DNA of 64,000 nucleotides from Aequorivita lipolytica (GCF_007997135.1 NZ_VORU01000003.1:271777-335776); one strand, 5' to 3'. Shown: positions 53,457-62,543, numbered from the stretch's first letter. Translations and numbers: made by a program. The notes: generated by a model not told the origin, from the letters alone.

Positions 53457-54311
53457 ATGCTGCCAGTGAAACAATTACTACAAAACATAGCGTTCCAAAA
53501 CAACTTACAATTAATTGATGTAAAACCACTTTCGGGCGGCGACATCAACGAGGTTTTTCTGCTGAAATCTGCCGAAGGAGATTTCGTTCTCAAACTGAAT
53601 GACGCTTCAAAATTTCCTGGAATGTTTGCGGCAGAGGCCAAGGGATTGCAATTGTTGAGAAATACAAAAAGTTTTAAGATTCCCAATGTAATTGCTGAAG
53701 GCGTATTTCAAAACGCTTCGTATTTAATTTTAGAATATATTATCCCAAGAAATAAATCGAATACCTTTTGGGAGACATTTGCAGAAAATTTGGCGACACT
53801 CCATAAAACTACCCAGAAAAACTTCGGGCTGGACCACGACAACTATATTGGAAGCCTTCCGCAAAAGAACAGTTATTGTGAAAAAAATTCAGAATTTTAT
53901 ATAACACGACGATTGGAGCCTCAATTTAAATTGGCTTTGGCAAATGGTTTTCACTTCAAAAATCTGGACAGATTTTACAGGAATATTTCTGAAGAAATCC
54001 CCACTGAAACACCTTCACTTATTCACGGCGATCTTTGGAACGGTAATTTTATGATTTCTGAAATGAACGAAGTTGTTTTGATAGATCCCGCTGTTTCATT
54101 TGCTCCCCGTGAAATGGACCTTGCAATGATGAAATTGTTTGGTGGCTTTTCAGAAGAAATTTTTACCACCTATAATTCCATTTTTCCGATGAAATCCGGT
54201 TGGGAAAACAGAACATCGCTTTGGCAGCTTTATTATCTCCTCGTACATCTCAACCTCTTTGGAAGCAGCTATTTGCCGCAAGTTAATTCTGCTTTAAAAA
54301 AGTATTCATAG
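53457..54311 (+). CDS. fructosamine kinase / aminoglycoside phosphotransferase family protein
   Basis: 284 residues. ISGGDINEVF-like start (LSGGDINEVFLLKSAEGDFV), invariant Lys in VLKLNDASK, catalytic loop SLIHGDLWNGNFMISE and metal-binding IDPAVSFAPREMDLAMMKLF. The protein fits fructosamine-3-kinase-related enzymes, which phosphorylate glycated amines in protein repair; other small-molecule kinases share the fold. Length is normal. It begins 39 bp after folA, across a palindromic repeat, and precedes fabD by 43 bp. Confidence 0.88.
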   Translation: MLPVKQLLQNIAFQNNLQLIDVKPLSGGDINEVFLLKSAEGDFVLKLNDASKFPGMFAAEAKGLQLLRNTKSFKIPNVIAEGVFQNASYLILEYIIPRNKSNTFWETFAENLATLHKTTQKNFGLDHDNYIGSLPQKNSYCEKNSEFYITRRLEPQFKLALANGFHFKNLDRFYRNISEEIPTETPSLIHGDLWNGNFMISEMNEVVLIDPAVSFAPREMDLAMMKLFGGFSEEIFTTYNSIFPMKSGWENRTSLWQLYYLLVHLNLFGSSYLPQVNSALKKYS

Positions 54312-54319
54312 AATTACCA

Positions 54320-54327
54320 TACTTTTG
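54320..54327 (+). promoter_or_regulatory. -7 box upstream of fabD
   Basis: TACTTTTG matches TAnnTTTG, 27 nt before the fabD ATG. No clear TTG is seen upstream. Confidence 0.4.
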
Positions 54328-54354
54328 TAGTTCAAATTATAAGAGACCAAATAG

Positions 54355-55236
54355 ATGAAAGCATATATATTCCCTGGACAAGGAGCCCAATTCACAGGAA
54401 TGGGCAAAGACCTTTACGAAAATTCCGCGAAAGCGAAAGAATTGTTTCATCAAGCTAATGAAATATTGGACTTTGACATTACAAAAATAATGTTTGAAGG
54501 CACTGCTGACGAATTAAAAGAAACCCGGGTCACCCAACCAGCAATTTTTCTGCATTCTACAATTTTGGCTGAAGTAATGGGAAGCAAGTTTCAGCCAGAT
54601 ATGGTTGCGGGACATTCCTTAGGCGAAATTTCTGCGCTGGTTGCAAATAGGACCCTCGCTTTTAGCGATGGATTAAAGTTAGTTTACAAACGTGCGCTAG
54701 CAATGCAGCATGCTTGCGAATTGACGCCATCAACAATGGCAGCAGTTTTAGGACTGGAAGACCATTTGGTTGAAGAAATCTGCGCAAACACCCCCGGAAT
54801 TGTAGTTGCTGCAAATTATAATTGCCCGGGCCAATTGGTAATTTCGGGAGATGTGGAAGCCGTAGGTAGAGCTTGCGAAAGTTTAAAAGAAGCTGGTGCA
54901 CGGAGAGCTTTAATATTACCCGTTGGCGGTGCATTTCACAGCCCATTGATGGAACCGGCCAGAGAAGAACTTGCAGCTGCCATTGATGCAACAACCTTTA
55001 CCGCTCCCGCCTGCCCTATCTATCAAAACGTTTCAACTTTTGCGGTAACTGCTCCATCAGAAATTAAGGAAAACCTCATCTTCCAACTTACCGCACCAGT
55101 TAAATGGAGGCAGAGTGTTCAAAATATGATAAAAGACGGCGCCACTAAATTTATAGAGGTTGGGCCAGGCAATGTGTTGCAGGGCTTGGTTAAAAAAATT
55201 GATGCTTCTGCGGAAACTGAAAAGGCTGAATTGTGA
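54355..55236 (+). CDS. fabD: ACP S-malonyltransferase
   Basis: 293 residues. Loads malonyl from CoA onto acyl carrier protein for fatty-acid synthesis. MKAYIFPGQGAQFTGMGKDL, MVAGHSLGEISALVANRTL (nucleophile Ser88), and LPVGGAFHSPLMEPAREEL (His195). The C-terminal IEVGPGNVLQGLVKKIDA is also typical. The gene is probably read both from upstream and from a local -7 box at 54320-54327. A stem-loop terminator follows. Confidence 0.96.
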   Translation: MKAYIFPGQGAQFTGMGKDLYENSAKAKELFHQANEILDFDITKIMFEGTADELKETRVTQPAIFLHSTILAEVMGSKFQPDMVAGHSLGEISALVANRTLAFSDGLKLVYKRALAMQHACELTPSTMAAVLGLEDHLVEEICANTPGIVVAANYNCPGQLVISGDVEAVGRACESLKEAGARRALILPVGGAFHSPLMEPAREELAAAIDATTFTAPACPIYQNVSTFAVTAPSEIKENLIFQLTAPVKWRQSVQNMIKDGATKFIEVGPGNVLQGLVKKIDASAETEKAEL

Positions 55237-55263
55237 AGTTGTTAATTCGTTAATTCGAAAAGT

Positions 55264-55304
55264 AAAAACGCCGGAGGATATCATATCCTTGGCGTTTTTA
55301 TTTT
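55264..55304 (+). terminator. Intrinsic terminator after fabD
   Basis: AAAAACGCC (55264-55272) pairs with GGCGTTTTT, with an inner AGGATAT/ATATCCT stem, then further T residues. Confidence 0.8.
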
Positions 55305-55346
55305 TGATAATAGAACTCAAAATTCAGTCCATCTTTGCTTTTTGTA

Positions 55347-55691
55347 TTATGAATTATTAGCAACGTCTTCCACCCTTTTCGCAGAATCCGCCTTATTAAG
55401 ACTTAACCTTACCGTACTTGTTTCCAGTGCTTTTAGATCGTGAGGGATTCCGCCTTCAAGCGCAACCAAATCACCTTTTTTCAAATTGTGTATTTCTCCG
55501 TTTACCCCAAAATCAATGGCGCCTTCAAAAATTTCGACTACAATTGGAAATGGCGTTTTGTGTTCCTTCATAACCTGCCCTTCCTTAAATGTAATTCTGA
55601 TTTCCTTTCCGGCTTCAGTATCGATTAAAACCTGAATGGTTGGCTTTGTTTCGTTGTATTGTAGATTTTTTACTAGTGATGCTGTTTTCAT
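55347..55691 (-). CDS. cupin domain protein
   Basis: 114 residues, single cupin fold. EIRITFKEGQVMKEHKTPFP, IVVEIFEGAIDFGVNGEIHN, LKKGDLVALEGGIPHDLKAL. Metal-ligand candidates are in KEHKTPFP-IVVE and the later IPHDL. Function not assignable; single-domain cupins include small dioxygenases, isomerases and sensors. Start ATG at 55691 is clear. It lies between fabD (convergent) and the minus-strand 63-residue gene. Confidence 0.85.
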   Translation of the reverse strand: MKTASLVKNLQYNETKPTIQVLIDTEAGKEIRITFKEGQVMKEHKTPFPIVVEIFEGAIDFGVNGEIHNLKKGDLVALEGGIPHDLKALETSTVRLSLNKADSAKRVEDVANNS

Positions 55692-55828
55692 AACTGCTAT
55701 TTTTAATTTCGTTTCTTAAGATTTATCAAAATTAATCATTGCCAAAGTTTTAAATTATGACCGAGCGCATACTTCAGCTAAAAGAATTTTATAATTTGCT
55801 TCCTTAAATATATTTCCCATGGGATAAA

Positions 55829-55862
55829 AAAACACCGAATGAAATTTTATCATTCGGTGTTT
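55829..55862 (-). terminator. Intrinsic terminator for the 63-residue minus-strand gene
   Basis: AACACCGAATGA (55831-55842) pairs with TCATTCGGTGTT. On the minus strand the stem is followed by seven T residues, so it serves transcription coming from 56104. Confidence 0.8.
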
Positions 55863-55912
55863 AATATATTTAAGGTTCTTTAATTTATATTCAACCCTGA
55901 GGTTTAAATCAA

Positions 55913-56104
55913 TTAAGCGCCTATCTCGCAATCTGTGCAATCTTTCACTTTGCCATAATAGGTTTCGCGGTATTTGTGGATTGTTTTATAAGGCACTTTC
56001 AAAAAAGTTCTTTTGATGTAGATCACACTTGTCGTGAACATTCCCATCTTTTGTGTAAATCGTTTTTCTGTTTTTGTATGTCGTTTCACTGAAACTAACT
56101 TCAT
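55913..56104 (-). CDS. small basic protein with C-terminal CxxC, function unknown
   Basis: 63 residues: begins MKLVSVKRHTKTEKRFTQKM, middle FTTSVIYIKRTFLKVPYKTI, end YRETYYGKVKDCTDCEIGA. Strongly basic, with a C-terminal CTDC motif that could bind metal. It has a clear ATG start and a dedicated terminator 50 bp after its stop, which supports a real gene; family and role not recognised. Confidence 0.6.
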   Translation of the reverse strand: MKLVSVKRHTKTEKRFTQKMGMFTTSVIYIKRTFLKVPYKTIHKYRETYYGKVKDCTDCEIGA

Positions 56105-56191
56105 AACTTCTGTTTATGTATTGAGTTACAAAGAAACGAATGCTGGCCGCCAATTGCAAGAAATATCCGTTAAACCTAGGTTAAACCACTA

Positions 56192-57469
56192 TCAATCCTT
56201 GTAAATCGTACCATTTTTCATTACAAAAACTACATTTTCCAACGTTTTCACATTATTGCTGGGATCCTCATTTACGGCAATTATATCTGCAAAGAAACCG
56301 GGAGCAAGCTGGCCAATTTCATTTTCAGCCTTTAAAATTTTTGCAGAGACCACGGTTGCAGATTGGATTGCTTCCATCGCTGGCATCCCCGCTTCCACCA
56401 TATAACCAAACTCTTTCGCGTTTTGACCGTGAGGAAAAACGCCTGCATCTGTACCAAAAACAATAGGCACTCCCTTTTTATATGCACGGCCAAACATATC
56501 TTGGATTTTTGGACCTATTTCCAGTGCCTTAGGAACGATAATAGCCGGATAGTAATTTTCAATCTTGGCTTGATCGCTTACAAACTTGCCAGCAGTGATA
56601 GTGGGTACTAAATAAGCATTGTTATTTTTCATCAATTCCATAGTTTCATCGCTCATAAGCGTACCGTGTTCTATGGTTTTTACACCTGCTCTTATTGCTC
56701 GCTGCATACCCTCATCTCCGTGGGCGTGTGCTGCAACTTGCATATCGTAATCTTTTGCGGTTTCAACAATGGCTTTTATTTCTTCCTCGGTAAACTGTGG
56801 GTTTTTACTGCTTTTGGCAACACTCAATACACCTCCCGTTGCAGTAATCTTTATCCAATCGGCGCCGTTTTTGTAACGTTGGCGAACCGCCTTTGATGCA
56901 TCTTCCACACCATTTACCACTCCTTCAGCAGGACCAGGGTCTCCCATTAAAATTTTCTTTCGGCCGTTGGTTGGATCTGCATGGCCGCCAGTTGTAGCCA
57001 AAGCTTTTTCAGCCGTGTAAATTCTTGGACCGTCTGTCTTTCCTGCATTAATTGCATTGCGCAATGCAACGTTTACGCCACTTCCGCCAAGATCGCGTAC
57101 CGTTGTAAAACCAGCCATCAATGTTCGTTTTGCGATTTCAGCGGCATTAAAAGCCACATCGGCATCGTTTAAAATAAAAGGATTTAAGTAGCTGTCACGA
57201 CTGCTTTCTCCTTCAATGTGAACGTGCATATCCGTCAAGCCCGGAAGCACGGTTTTATTTTTTAAATCAATTACTCGATCTTCGGAATTGTTTGAGTTTA
57301 CATAACCATTTTCAATTCGCAATATTTTATTTCCTGAAACAACAATCGTTTTTTCGGAAAGAACCTTTCCATTTTTGGTGTCAATCAATTTTCCGCAGTG
57401 CAGAAAAGTGTCTTGGGCATTGCTCGCGAAGAAAACCAAAAGTAATATGAGCGTAAGTATTTTTTTCAT
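56192..57469 (-). CDS. secreted amidohydrolase (imidazolonepropionase/Xaa-Pro dipeptidase-like)
   Basis: 425 residues. Signal peptide MKKILTLILLLVFFASNAQ. Metal-dependent hydrolase motifs: LPGLTDMHVHIEGESSRDSY (HxH), a carbamylated Lys candidate in GADWIKITATGG, QVAAHAHGDEGMQRAIRAGV and FGTDAGVFPHGQ (Asp). The C-terminal IGQLAPGFFADIIAVNEDP is the family's closing beta sandwich. Subfamily members hydrolyse Xaa-Pro dipeptides or related cyclic imides; the exact substrate is not decidable. It shares strand with galE upstream (44 bp). Confidence 0.9.
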   Translation of the reverse strand: MKKILTLILLLVFFASNAQDTFLHCGKLIDTKNGKVLSEKTIVVSGNKILRIENGYVNSNNSEDRVIDLKNKTVLPGLTDMHVHIEGESSRDSYLNPFILNDADVAFNAAEIAKRTLMAGFTTVRDLGGSGVNVALRNAINAGKTDGPRIYTAEKALATTGGHADPTNGRKKILMGDPGPAEGVVNGVEDASKAVRQRYKNGADWIKITATGGVLSVAKSSKNPQFTEEEIKAIVETAKDYDMQVAAHAHGDEGMQRAIRAGVKTIEHGTLMSDETMELMKNNNAYLVPTITAGKFVSDQAKIENYYPAIIVPKALEIGPKIQDMFGRAYKKGVPIVFGTDAGVFPHGQNAKEFGYMVEAGMPAMEAIQSATVVSAKILKAENEIGQLAPGFFADIIAVNEDPSNNVKTLENVVFVMKNGTIYKD

Positions 57470-57513
57470 AGTTATAAATTTTACTTATTTTAAAAATTAA
57501 AACTGAATACTGA

Positions 57514-58536
57514 TCACTGAATACTGCGTACTTTTTTCTCCCATTTCCAAGCAGATGCCAAGGCTTCTTCCATTGTCTTTTCTGCTTTCCAGCCTAAAAC
57601 CTCGTTCGCTTTTTTAGTATCTGCATAAACGGAAACTACATCGCCAGGGCGGCGAGCTACTATTTTATAGTTCAATTTTTCACCCGTTGTTTTTTCGAAT
57701 GAATTCACCACTTCTAAAACCGAACTACCTCTACCCGTTCCCAAATTGAAAACCTCAAATTGTGTTTCATTATGTTTGGAAAGTAAACGCTGCAGGGCAA
57801 TAAAGTGTGCCTTTGCCAAATCTACCACATGAATATAATCGCGGATACAACTGCCATCTTCCGTTGGATAATCATCGCCAAAAACAGATAATTCTTTTCT
57901 TAATCCGGCGGCAGTTTGGGTAATAAATGGAACCAAATTTTGTGGCACCCCGGCGGGAAGCTCTCCTATTTCAACTGTTTCATGAGCGCCGATTGGGTTG
58001 AAATAACGCAACGCAATTGCTTTTAATGGTGAAATTGAGCACGTATCTTTTAAAATTTCCTCACTTATCTGTTTTGTATTTCCGTAGGGTGAAGTTGCGG
58101 TTTTTACAGGTGCATCTTCAGTAATTGGCAACGAATCCGGCTCGCCGTAAACAGTGCAGGAGGAACTGAAAATAAAGTTTTCAATTCCGTAAGCGTTACA
58201 CTCCTGAAGCAGAAAAATTAAGGTATTCAGATTGTTTTCATAATAAAGTAAAGGATTTACAACACTTTCGCCTACTGCTTTACTTGCTGCAAAATGAATG
58301 ATTCCTTCGATGTCTTGATTTCTTTTAAAAAAATCTGCGACATCTGCTTTAAATCGAAGATCAAGCCTTTCAAAAGCTGGCGGAGTTTTCGAAATATTGG
58401 TTATTCCTTCCAATACATCCAAAGACGAATTTGAAAGATTATCAATAATGATAACTTGATAACCTGAGTTCTGAAGTTCAACAACAGTGTGGGAACCAAT
58501 GTAGCCCAAACCGCCTGTGACGAGTATTTTTTTCAT
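57514..58536 (-). CDS. galE: UDP-glucose 4-epimerase
   Basis: 340 residues, NAD-dependent SDR. VTGGLGYIGSHTVVELQ (Gly motif), IHFAASKAVGESV, FIFSSSCTVYGEPDSLPITE (catalytic Ser/Thr), SPYGNTKQISEEIL (YxxxK), and ALRYFNPIGAHETVEIGELP. Interconverts UDP-Glc and UDP-Gal (possibly GlcNAc/GalNAc). Its start and the stop of the DegT gene share a base (TAATG), so the two are coupled. Precedes the secreted amidohydrolase by 44 bp. Confidence 0.95.
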   Translation of the reverse strand: MKKILVTGGLGYIGSHTVVELQNSGYQVIIIDNLSNSSLDVLEGITNISKTPPAFERLDLRFKADVADFFKRNQDIEGIIHFAASKAVGESVVNPLLYYENNLNTLIFLLQECNAYGIENFIFSSSCTVYGEPDSLPITEDAPVKTATSPYGNTKQISEEILKDTCSISPLKAIALRYFNPIGAHETVEIGELPAGVPQNLVPFITQTAAGLRKELSVFGDDYPTEDGSCIRDYIHVVDLAKAHFIALQRLLSKHNETQFEVFNLGTGRGSSVLEVVNSFEKTTGEKLNYKIVARRPGDVVSVYADTKKANEVLGWKAEKTMEEALASAWKWEKKVRSIQ

Positions 58537-59693
58537 TATTTGGTAACGAAATTTATAACAGTTTTCGTAATAAAATCAATCTGCTCCTCATCCAACTCTG
58601 TATGCATTGGCAGTGAAATTACTTCTTTTATCAACTGATTTGTAACCACAAAATCTTCCTCTTTATAACGCGCATCTCTGTAAGCTTTTTGTAAGTGAAG
58701 CGGGATTGGGTAGTAAACGCCACATGGAATTCCTTTTTCATTTAAATGGTTAACTAATGCATCGCGATCTACATTTACAATTTTCAAAGTATATTGGTGA
58801 AAAACGTGGCAATCGCAAACATCACAAATAGTCTGAATGTTGTTACAAAAACCTGTTGGTGTAATTATATTTTCAATACCTGAAAAAGCCTCACTGTATT
58901 TTCGGGCAGCATTTCTACGAGCTGCATTATATTCATCTAAATGAGGAAGTTTCGCACGAAGCACCGCAGCCTGAATAGAATCCAGCCTACTGTTTACGCC
59001 CACTACATCGTGATGGTAGCGCACGTACATGCCGTGATTTACAATGCCGCGAATAATGTGTGCCAAATCATCATCATTTGTAAAAATGGCTCCACCGTCT
59101 CCGTAACATCCCAAATTTTTTGAAGGAAAGAATGACGTGGAAGCTACGTGACCGATAGTTCCAGCTTTTTTCTTTGAGCCATCTTTCGAAGTGTAATTAG
59201 CGCCAATACCTTGGGCATTGTCTTCAATTACATAAAGGTCGTGCTCCTTTGCAATTTCCATAATTTCATCCATATTCGCCACAAGACCAAAAAGATGAAC
59301 TGGAACTATTGCCCTGGTTTTTGGAGTAATCGCTCTTTTTATGGCTTCAATATCTATGTTGAAATTGATTGGATCAACATCCACTAAAACCGGCGTTAAT
59401 TGCAAAAGCGCGATAACTTCTACGGTTGCGGCAAAAGTGAAATCTGCTGTAATTACTTCATCTCCGGGCTTGAGGCCAAGCCCCATCATCGCAATCTGCA
59501 GCGCATCAGTCCCGTTGGCGCAGGGTATTACGTGTTTCACGTCCAAATAATCTTCAAGTTCCTTTTGAAATTGATGAACCTCGGGGCCGTTAATAAATGC
59601 CGTGGTTTCAATCACGTTCATTATGGAACTGTCCACGCGCTCTTTTATATTTTCATACTGACCTTTTAGGTCAACCATTTGTATTTTTCTCAT
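58536..59693 (-). CDS. DegT/DnrJ/EryC1/StrS family nucleotide-sugar aminotransferase
   Basis: 385 residues. PLP enzyme transferring an amino group to a keto-sugar nucleotide for surface glycan. Motifs: HVIPCANGTDALQIAMMGLG, GDEVITADFTFAATVEVIAL, LYVIEDNAQGIGANYTSKDG (cofactor Asp), STSFFPSKNLGCYGDGGAIF (PLP Lys), and GIPCGVYYPIPLHLQKAYRD. The inserted DGSKKKAGTIGHVA is normal for the subgroup. It shares a base with galE (stop/start overlap), and is divergent from waaA. The sugar product is not deducible. Confidence 0.93.
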   Translation of the reverse strand: MRKIQMVDLKGQYENIKERVDSSIMNVIETTAFINGPEVHQFQKELEDYLDVKHVIPCANGTDALQIAMMGLGLKPGDEVITADFTFAATVEVIALLQLTPVLVDVDPINFNIDIEAIKRAITPKTRAIVPVHLFGLVANMDEIMEIAKEHDLYVIEDNAQGIGANYTSKDGSKKKAGTIGHVASTSFFPSKNLGCYGDGGAIFTNDDDLAHIIRGIVNHGMYVRYHHDVVGVNSRLDSIQAAVLRAKLPHLDEYNAARRNAARKYSEAFSGIENIITPTGFCNNIQTICDVCDCHVFHQYTLKIVNVDRDALVNHLNEKGIPCGVYYPIPLHLQKAYRDARYKEEDFVVTNQLIKEVISLPMHTELDEEQIDFITKTVINFVTK

Positions 59694-59765
59694 CTTATGG
59701 AAATAATATTGAATTCGGTAAAATTACGAAAATGATATTTGATATGTCGGGATTAGGGATTCGTT

Positions 59766-59839
59766 AATTTGGTATTTGGACGCTTAGCTTTTTATTTGTG
59801 TATATAGGTTTGGAATTTGGTGCTTGGAATTTGGTACTT
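59766..59839. repeat. AT-rich dispersed intergenic repeat, copy E (right arm only)
   Basis: AATTTGGTATTTGGACGC, then GGTTTGGAATTTGGTGCTTG and GAATTTGGTAC. The word TTTGGAATTTGGTGCTTGG is identical in copy A. It ends a few bases before the waaA start; TACTTTTA (59835) inside its end is a 7/8 match to the -7 box with a TTG 22 nt upstream. Confidence 0.55.
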
Positions 59840-59848
59840 TTATAGCCG

Positions 59849-61090
59849 ATGCACACAATCTATAATTTAGCAATTCATTTAGCTTCCTTTCATTTGAGGA
59901 TTGTGGCGCTGTTCAGCAAAAAAATAAAACTTTTCGTCAACGGCAGAAAAGACGTTTTTGAAATACTGCAACAGAAAATTTCCACAACAGATCAAACCAT
60001 TTGGTTTCACTGCGCTTCCTTGGGCGAGTTTGAACAAGGTGTTCCAATTATGGAAGCACTGAAAAAAGTAAAACCAGACCATAAAATAGTAATCAGCTTT
60101 TTCTCGCCTTCGGGATTTGAAATAAAGAAAAACACACCTTTGGCAGACGCGGTTGTTTATTTGCCGATGGATACCCCGGCGCACGCAAAAAAGTTTATCG
60201 AAGCTATTCACCCTTCGCTTGCCATTTTTGTGAAATATGAATTTTGGCCAAACTATTTATTTCAACTGAAAAATAAAAATATCGCAACCCTTTTGGTATC
60301 CGGTGTTTTCCGAGATAACCAAATATTTTTTAAAACTTACGGAGGTTTTATGCGAAAAGCCCTCGGCAGTTTTAATCACTTTTTTTTACAAGAGGATAAT
60401 TCTGAAAAACTTTTAAAAAGCATCGGCTTTGAGAATACAACGGTTAGTGGCGATACGCGTTTTGATAGAGTCTCACACCAAATTGAGATAGACAACACTT
60501 TAAAATTTGCTGAAGATTTTAAAGGAAATTCACTTTGCATTGTCTGCGGAAGTACTTGGCCCGAAGATGAAGCTGTACTGCTGGATTACATTAATTCGGC
60601 ACCGGAAAATGTAAAATTCATAATCGCCCCTCACAAAATTGAAACTGATAAAATAGCAGAGTTCACAAATAACATTGTGAAAAAAACAGTGCTTCACTCC
60701 CATAAAGACGATGTAAATATTTCCGAATACGAAGTTTTAATTATTGATTGTATCGGTTTATTAACCAAATTATACAACTATGCAGATATTGCTTATGTGG
60801 GTGGTGCAATGGGCAAAACAGGACTTCACAATATTCTGGAACCTGCTACATTTGGAGTGCCTATAATTATCGGAAAAAATTATGACGACTTTCCCGAAGC
60901 TATACGTTTGCGGGACTTAGCAGGGTTATTCTCAATAAAAAATGCTTCAGAATGTAGTACAATCTTTAAAAAATTAATTAACAACGAAGACTTTCGGAAC
61001 AAGACGGGAATGATTTCTGGTCACTTCATAAACAAAAATACCGGCGCTACCATTGAAATAATGAATTGGATAAACGCTAAATTAAAATAG
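59849..61090 (+). CDS. waaA: 3-deoxy-D-manno-octulosonic acid transferase
   Basis: 413 residues. Adds Kdo from CMP-Kdo to lipid IV-A, the first core step of lipopolysaccharide. IWFHCASLGEFEQGVPIMEA (the conserved HCASLGE-FEQ), FFSPSGFEIKKNTPLADAVV, FVKYEFWPNYLFQLK, RFDRVSHQ, and the donor-binding VGGAMGKTGLHNILEPATFG. All family hallmarks are present; GT30 fold, with an N-terminal membrane-associated segment. Divergent from the DegT/galE group. Number of Kdo residues added (one or two) is not deducible. Confidence 0.96.
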   Translation: MHTIYNLAIHLASFHLRIVALFSKKIKLFVNGRKDVFEILQQKISTTDQTIWFHCASLGEFEQGVPIMEALKKVKPDHKIVISFFSPSGFEIKKNTPLADAVVYLPMDTPAHAKKFIEAIHPSLAIFVKYEFWPNYLFQLKNKNIATLLVSGVFRDNQIFFKTYGGFMRKALGSFNHFFLQEDNSEKLLKSIGFENTTVSGDTRFDRVSHQIEIDNTLKFAEDFKGNSLCIVCGSTWPEDEAVLLDYINSAPENVKFIIAPHKIETDKIAEFTNNIVKKTVLHSHKDDVNISEYEVLIIDCIGLLTKLYNYADIAYVGGAMGKTGLHNILEPATFGVPIIIGKNYDDFPEAIRLRDLAGLFSIKNASECSTIFKKLINNEDFRNKTGMISGHFINKNTGATIEIMNWINAKLK

Positions 61091-61177
61091 TTACCTTTTT
61101 TCCTAAAATATGAGATGATAATATTCAAAACAGATTCGCATAAATATTTTCTTGAAAATTTTTAGTATATAATTGTA

Positions 61178-61206
61178 TTGTTAGCATTTTTAATAAGGTA
61201 GCTTTG
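61178..61206 (+). promoter_or_regulatory. Flavobacterial-type promoter for the small lipoprotein pair
   Basis: TTG at 61178-61180, an 18-nt spacer, and TAGCTTTG at 61199-61206, 26 nt before the ATG at 61232. One of the best consensus matches in the window. Confidence 0.6.
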
Positions 61207-61231
61207 TCCAAACAATTAAAACAATCTAATT

Positions 61232-61453
61232 ATGAAAAAACTTTTTATAGCAATAGCGTTAGTTTCATTGGCGTTCGGATCTTGCCGCGACCAAAAGACC
61301 GAAACTAAAGAAGTAGAAGTAATCCGTGAAGTGAGGGTGGAAACGGAAGCTCCCGATGATAGAGAAGGAATTTTGGAAAGAACCGCCAAAGAAGTTGATA
61401 AAGAAGTAAATCAAGAAATCGATAAAAAGATCGAGGATATAGGAAATGATTAA
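61232..61453 (+). CDS. small charged lipoprotein, paralogue 1
   Basis: 73 residues. MKKLFIAIALVSLAFGSCRD gives lipidated Cys18, then QKTETKEVEVIREVRVETEA and a long charged helix (AKEVDKEVNQEIDKKIEDIG) with heptad-like spacing. The CRDQKTE motif is shared with the next gene (61486), and CRETTE with the one at 63051. Role unknown; outer-membrane or periplasmic coiled-coil lipoprotein by inference. 32 bp before the second copy, probably one transcript. Confidence 0.75.
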   Translation: MKKLFIAIALVSLAFGSCRDQKTETKEVEVIREVRVETEAPDDREGILERTAKEVDKEVNQEIDKKIEDIGND

Positions 61454-61485
61454 ATATTAAATAACCCTAACTTAAAATTAAAAAC

Positions 61486-61722
61486 ATGAAAAAATTAACA
61501 ATGGTTGCTCTTTTTATTGGAGCATTGACAATCTCTCTTTCCTCCTGCAGAGATCAAAAAACGGAAAAAGAAGAACTTATTGAAGAAATGCAGGACAAAG
61601 GTGCCGATATTAAAATTAAAGATGACGGCGATAAAATAAAAATGGAAACGGAAGACGAAAAGATTAAAATAAAAACTGACGACGACGGAAATGTAAAAAT
61701 AAAAGAGAAAGATAAGGATTAG
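61486..61722 (+). CDS. small charged lipoprotein, paralogue 2
   Basis: 78 residues. MKKLTMVALFIGALTISLSS then Cys21 and RDQKTEKEELIEEMQDKGAD. The second half is a run of short Lys/Asp/Glu strands (IKIKDDGDKIKMETEDEKIK, then IKTDDDGNVKIKEKDKD) with a near-repeating I-K-x-x-D period, unlike the helical tail of paralogue 1. Shares SCRDQKTE with it. A hairpin terminator lies 20 bp downstream. Confidence 0.75.
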   Translation: MKKLTMVALFIGALTISLSSCRDQKTEKEELIEEMQDKGADIKIKDDGDKIKMETEDEKIKIKTDDDGNVKIKEKDKD

Positions 61723-61738
61723 TTCCAATCTCAAAATT

Positions 61739-61773
61739 TAAAAGGGAAGTTCTCAAAAGAACTTCCCTTTTTC
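61739..61773. terminator. Bidirectional terminator between the lipoproteins and the repressor gene
   Basis: AAAGGGAAGTTCT (61741-61753) / AGAACTTCCCTTT with a 4-nt loop. T residues follow on the plus side; on the minus side the complement of the AAA run gives a shorter T run. It overlaps the repressor's stop. Confidence 0.8.
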
Positions 61774-62540
61774 TATTTCATACTTTGTATCTGTCCTTTC
61801 AATTCGTCCATTGATTGTTGTAACTGCCGCAGCAAACTACTTTCTGAAGGCTCATCTATGCCAAAAGTTAACTTGCTATTTACCATCCACAATTCTTGAA
61901 TATCCTTCACTTTTACATCTATGGGCAAATATTCATCATTTAAGGAGATAAGCCGAAGGCTTTGTGGATTGTTCGGGATTTTCTGAAGTTTCTTCACTAA
62001 AACAGAATCTCTCAAAACTACAATATAAATTTTACTGTCCGTTGCCTCATTTATGCTCGGTACGGCACGACCCAACACCCACTCATTAGGTTTAATATTT
62101 GGCAACATACTGTCACCCTCAACCTGAAATCCACGATAGGAAGCATTTCTATATTCAGGTAATGGAATGTTAAAGGCAGGCAATGTCTGATACCAGCCAG
62201 TATCATGAATATTATTTGGATAACCCGCAGCTGCTTTCTGGTTTACGAGTAGTATGCTATCATTGCCCGTTGTATCTACGGTTAACACTTTAGGACTTAC
62301 ATCACCACGTGAAGTATCAATATGCTTCTCAAAACTTTTCCCATAAAGCCACAAAGGATTTATATTGAATTGGGACATCAGCTCCATTACAATTTTTCCG
62401 GTTATTTTGGTTTTACCCCTCTCAATATCAGCTGTAGTTGCCCCAATATCAAGCAGTTCAGCAAAAGATTGTTGGGTATGTCTTAGCTCTTCGCGAAGTT
62501 TTTTAAAACGCTGTGCTTCAATAGTTAGTTGTGTTTCCAT
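61773..62540 (-). CDS. LexA/CI-type self-cleaving transcriptional repressor (XRE HTH + S24 peptidase)
   Basis: 255 residues from ATG 62540. The N-terminal HTH (about 8-62) reads AQRFKKLREELRHTQQSFAE, LLDIGATTADIERGKTKITG. The C-terminal S24 domain has QKAAAGYPN with an Ala105-Gly106 cleavage site, FQVEGDSMLPNIKPNEWV (Ser144 nucleophile), and DSVLVKKLQKIP (Lys183/184 general base), the LexA catalytic arrangement. The ATG at 62540 is preferred over the open frame to 62573 because the operator and promoter lie in that interval. It probably represses itself and responds to DNA damage or RecA; RecA dependence is inferred from the fold, not shown. Confidence 0.9.
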   Translation of the reverse strand: METQLTIEAQRFKKLREELRHTQQSFAELLDIGATTADIERGKTKITGKIVMELMSQFNINPLWLYGKSFEKHIDTSRGDVSPKVLTVDTTGNDSILLVNQKAAAGYPNNIHDTGWYQTLPAFNIPLPEYRNASYRGFQVEGDSMLPNIKPNEWVLGRAVPSINEATDSKIYIVVLRDSVLVKKLQKIPNNPQSLRLISLNDEYLPIDVKVKDIQELWMVNSKLTFGIDEPSESSLLRQLQQSMDELKGQIQSMK

Positions 62541-62543
62541 ACA

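Noticed and set aside
55755..55940. Minus-strand ORF of 61 residues
   Set aside because: It spans the terminator hairpin of the 63-residue gene and overlaps it in another frame; no signal peptide, motif or composition support.
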